Shown here in pieces: positions 5,890 to 7,345 of a stretch of 7,345 bases of DNA. The stretch's first letter is position 1. The number at the start of each line of letters is the position of its first letter. This stretch comes from CAZJKO01 sp964546995. GTDB lineage: Bacteria; Bacillota_I; Bacilli_A; RF39; UBA660. The translations under genes and the position numbers were made by a program. The stretch covers positions 1 through 7,345 of the forward strand of contig CAZJKO010000045.1 in NCBI GenBank assembly GCA_964546995.1, in the 5' to 3' direction. The notes under the pieces are model-generated. The model saw nothing but the letters and a program-made list of their open reading frames with translations, was not told the DNA's origin and did not search any database.

Positions 5890-7278
5890 TTATTCTTCTT
5901 CACTCTTTGGCTGAGCCAATATCGTAAGGATATCTTTGCCAAAGGATTCTTGTTTTAATGTATATTCATCATCTTTAAGTGTTGTACCATTCTTAACCTG
6001 ACCAAACTCCAATTCACAAGTTGAAGCTCGCTCTAAAATAGCAGCATCCATACCTTCATGACGCTCCAAGGCTTGTAAAATGTAGAATTGATGATTCAAA
6101 AGAGGACGATAGACAAGGGTTGCCAAAGTTTCAGGATCGGTATAAGCCCAAACATCTTCCGTTCCTTCAATTCGATAATGTTGTGTTTTATCCGTTGGAA
6201 AATACTCTTTATCTAAATAATAGAAGAACGTATAGAAAGAAGGATACATAGTAGAAGGCATATTCTTAATATCGGATAAGAAATAAGGACTACCTTCCTC
6301 ATCTAAAGCAAAGAAAAATTTAGGTTCCATATCGTAAGGGAAACCATTGACTTTAGCTTCGTCCTTTAAGTGATTTTGATAATCTTTTTCGATCACTTGC
6401 AAACAATTCCAAGCATGGTTCACAAATTGTACATCTTCACTCTTTTCACTACCTTGAAGAGCTTTAATTTGTGTTTTCGCAAGTTTCATAATCTCTGGAA
6501 CAAACCGATCGTAGTTAGGCTCTAAATTATGTAAAAAAGAAACGATCTCTTCTTGATCATCACTCAAAATACGATTCCAATGATTATTGACTGTCGTATC
6601 AAAATTTTCAGCTGTAGCTTCGTCAGTAACGTCTTCTGAAGTAACAGTTTCTTCTTCAAAATCAAGTAATTCTTCTTCTTTTGTTTCCTTTTTAGAAGAC
6701 TTTTTAGAATAAGTACCATCATCTACTTGATCTAATAACTCACGGTTATGTTTTAATACAGAAAGAAGGCAAGCACATCTCTCTTCATCCGTAATACCCG
6801 TCTTTTCCAAAAGATAACGTAGTACATCCGTTTCATAAACGAAATCTTTATCTTTGAACAATTTATCTTCCAATAAGCTTAGTTGTTGTTCTTTTAAGGA
6901 TTTAGCTTGATATAGAGCATCTCCATAACGCGGATTTTGTCTAACCTGATCTAAATATAAACGAATTTCATCTCTTATCTTAGAAAGTTCCATTCTGACA
7001 GAATCAAGTTGAGGAAGATTATTCTTAGCAACATCAAAAGAAATGTCGTAAATATAACGCATCCCATCAAGTTTCGATAATATTTCAGGATCGATAAAAG
7101 ACGATAATTGTTCTTCTACTTCAATAGGATCCATCTCTAAAAGAGAGCATAGATCACTATCCATCGAACGCTCTGTCTTTTGAAGTTTACCTACTAATTC
7201 TTGCATACTTTGATAATCGTCTAAATATGCATTGATTTTTTGAAGTTCTTCACTCAAAAAAAAGTCTAAATCTCTCAT
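5890..7278 (-). CDS. Uncharacterised multidomain soluble protein (462 aa)
   Basis: I do not recognise this protein as a named family. No signal peptide or membrane helix is seen. Residues 1-186 look alpha-helical with coiled-coil character and end in a segment (about 154-182, LRYLLEKTGITDEERC then LLSVLKHNREL) that resembles the C-terminus of the next gene. Residues 190-228 are a low-complexity Lys/Glu/Thr linker. Residues 232-305 are helical again. Residues 318-408 carry a pattern that faintly recalls the RelE/ParE toxin fold (a helical hairpin with LSDIKNMP, then RIEGTEDVWAY, LVYRP and FYILQALERH); this is only a visual impression. AGGAG stands upstream with 10-nt spacing to ATG at 7278 and 7-nt to a GTG at 7281, so a 463-aa product is equally possible. 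It is followed after 14 bp by the 196-aa gene. Confidence 0.82.
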   Translation of the reverse strand: MRDLDFFLSEELQKINAYLDDYQSMQELVGKLQKTERSMDSDLCSLLEMDPIEVEEQLSSFIDPEILSKLDGMRYIYDISFDVAKNNLPQLDSVRMELSKIRDEIRLYLDQVRQNPRYGDALYQAKSLKEQQLSLLEDKLFKDKDFVYETDVLRYLLEKTGITDEERCACLLSVLKHNRELLDQVDDGTYSKKSSKKETKEEELLDFEEETVTSEDVTDEATAENFDTTVNNHWNRILSDDQEEIVSFLHNLEPNYDRFVPEIMKLAKTQIKALQGSEKSEDVQFVNHAWNCLQVIEKDYQNHLKDEAKVNGFPYDMEPKFFFALDEEGSPYFLSDIKNMPSTMYPSFYTFFYYLDKEYFPTDKTQHYRIEGTEDVWAYTDPETLATLVYRPLLNHQFYILQALERHEGMDAAILERASTCELEFGQVKNGTTLKDDEYTLKQESFGKDILTILAQPKSEEE

Positions 7279-7307
7279 CACTAAACAACTCCTCTATTCT
7301 ACAATAG

Positions 7308-7336
7308 ATTTTATCACAAACAAATCAAAGGAGCAA
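7308..7336 (-). promoter_or_regulatory. Candidate promoter of the two-gene hypothetical unit
   Basis: TTGCTC (7336-7331), a 17-bp spacer and TAAAAT (7313-7308) precede the 462-aa gene. Initiation near 7301 would give a leader of about 20 nt containing AGGAG, similar to the leader lengths predicted for secG and rnr. The -35 has only three consensus matches, so this is a moderate call. Confidence 0.55.
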
Positions 7337-7345
7337 GAGAAAAAA

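Noticed and set aside
7294..7307. Inverted repeat CTATT-CTAC-AATAG near the predicted start of the hypothetical unit, as an operator
   Set aside because: The arms are only 5 bp and AT-rich, so chance occurrence is likely in this base composition, and no regulator gene is in view.
7327..7345. AAAGGAG on the plus strand near the right edge, as the ribosome site of a divergent gene
   Set aside because: No start codon occurs before the window ends, and any start beyond it would be too far away. The bases also overlap the proposed -35 of the minus-strand unit.
1..7345. CRISPR array, insertion sequence, tRNA or riboswitch
   Set aside because: I saw no regularly spaced repeats, transposase, terminal inverted repeats or cloverleaf besides tmRNA, and all leaders are about 20 nt, too short for a riboswitch.

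Overview
The window is AT-rich, and all of its genes lie on the minus strand, so transcription runs from high to low coordinates. The protein families and the cluster around rnr, smpB and ssrA point to a low-GC member of the Bacillota (Firmicutes). The tmRNA tag ends in AFA, an ending also known from mycoplasmas, but the proteins read cleanly with the standard genetic code (Trp is TGG and TGA is not read as Trp). A lineage near the Bacilli/Erysipelotrichia rather than a code-4 mollicute is therefore the best guess. No mobile element, CRISPR array or prophage gene is visible. This is a core-genome neighbourhood.

Layout in transcription order. Unit 1 (about 7336-5275) holds two adjacent unrecognised soluble proteins of 462 and 196 aa. 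They have their own promoter, and the closing terminator overlaps the end of the second gene. Unit 2 (about 5256-4953) is secG alone, with an extended -10 promoter and a terminator 4 bp after its stop. Unit 3 (about 4977-469) is a tight operon rnr - capA-like - smpB - mgtC/sapB-like, with intergenic gaps of 1, 9 and about 17-20 bp. Unit 4 (464-9) is ssrA (tmRNA), with a near-consensus promoter just after the mgtC stop and a terminator about 46 bp past the CCA end.

Together, RNase R, SmpB and tmRNA are the trans-translation (ribosome rescue) machinery plus the exonuclease that removes non-stop mRNA. SecG belongs to the SecYEG translocon and commonly precedes rnr in Firmicutes. Two genes are unusual guests in this cluster: a membrane-anchored CapA/PGA-cap metallophosphatase-like protein between rnr and smpB, and an MgtC/SapB membrane protein between smpB and ssrA. 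The tmRNA encodes a short degradation tag, (A)GNRNQLAFA, whose last residues differ from the usual ALAA.

I see no clear new defence or mobile system. The least explained parts are the two hypothetical proteins at 5285-7278, the atypical tag, and the two envelope genes inside the trans-translation cluster.
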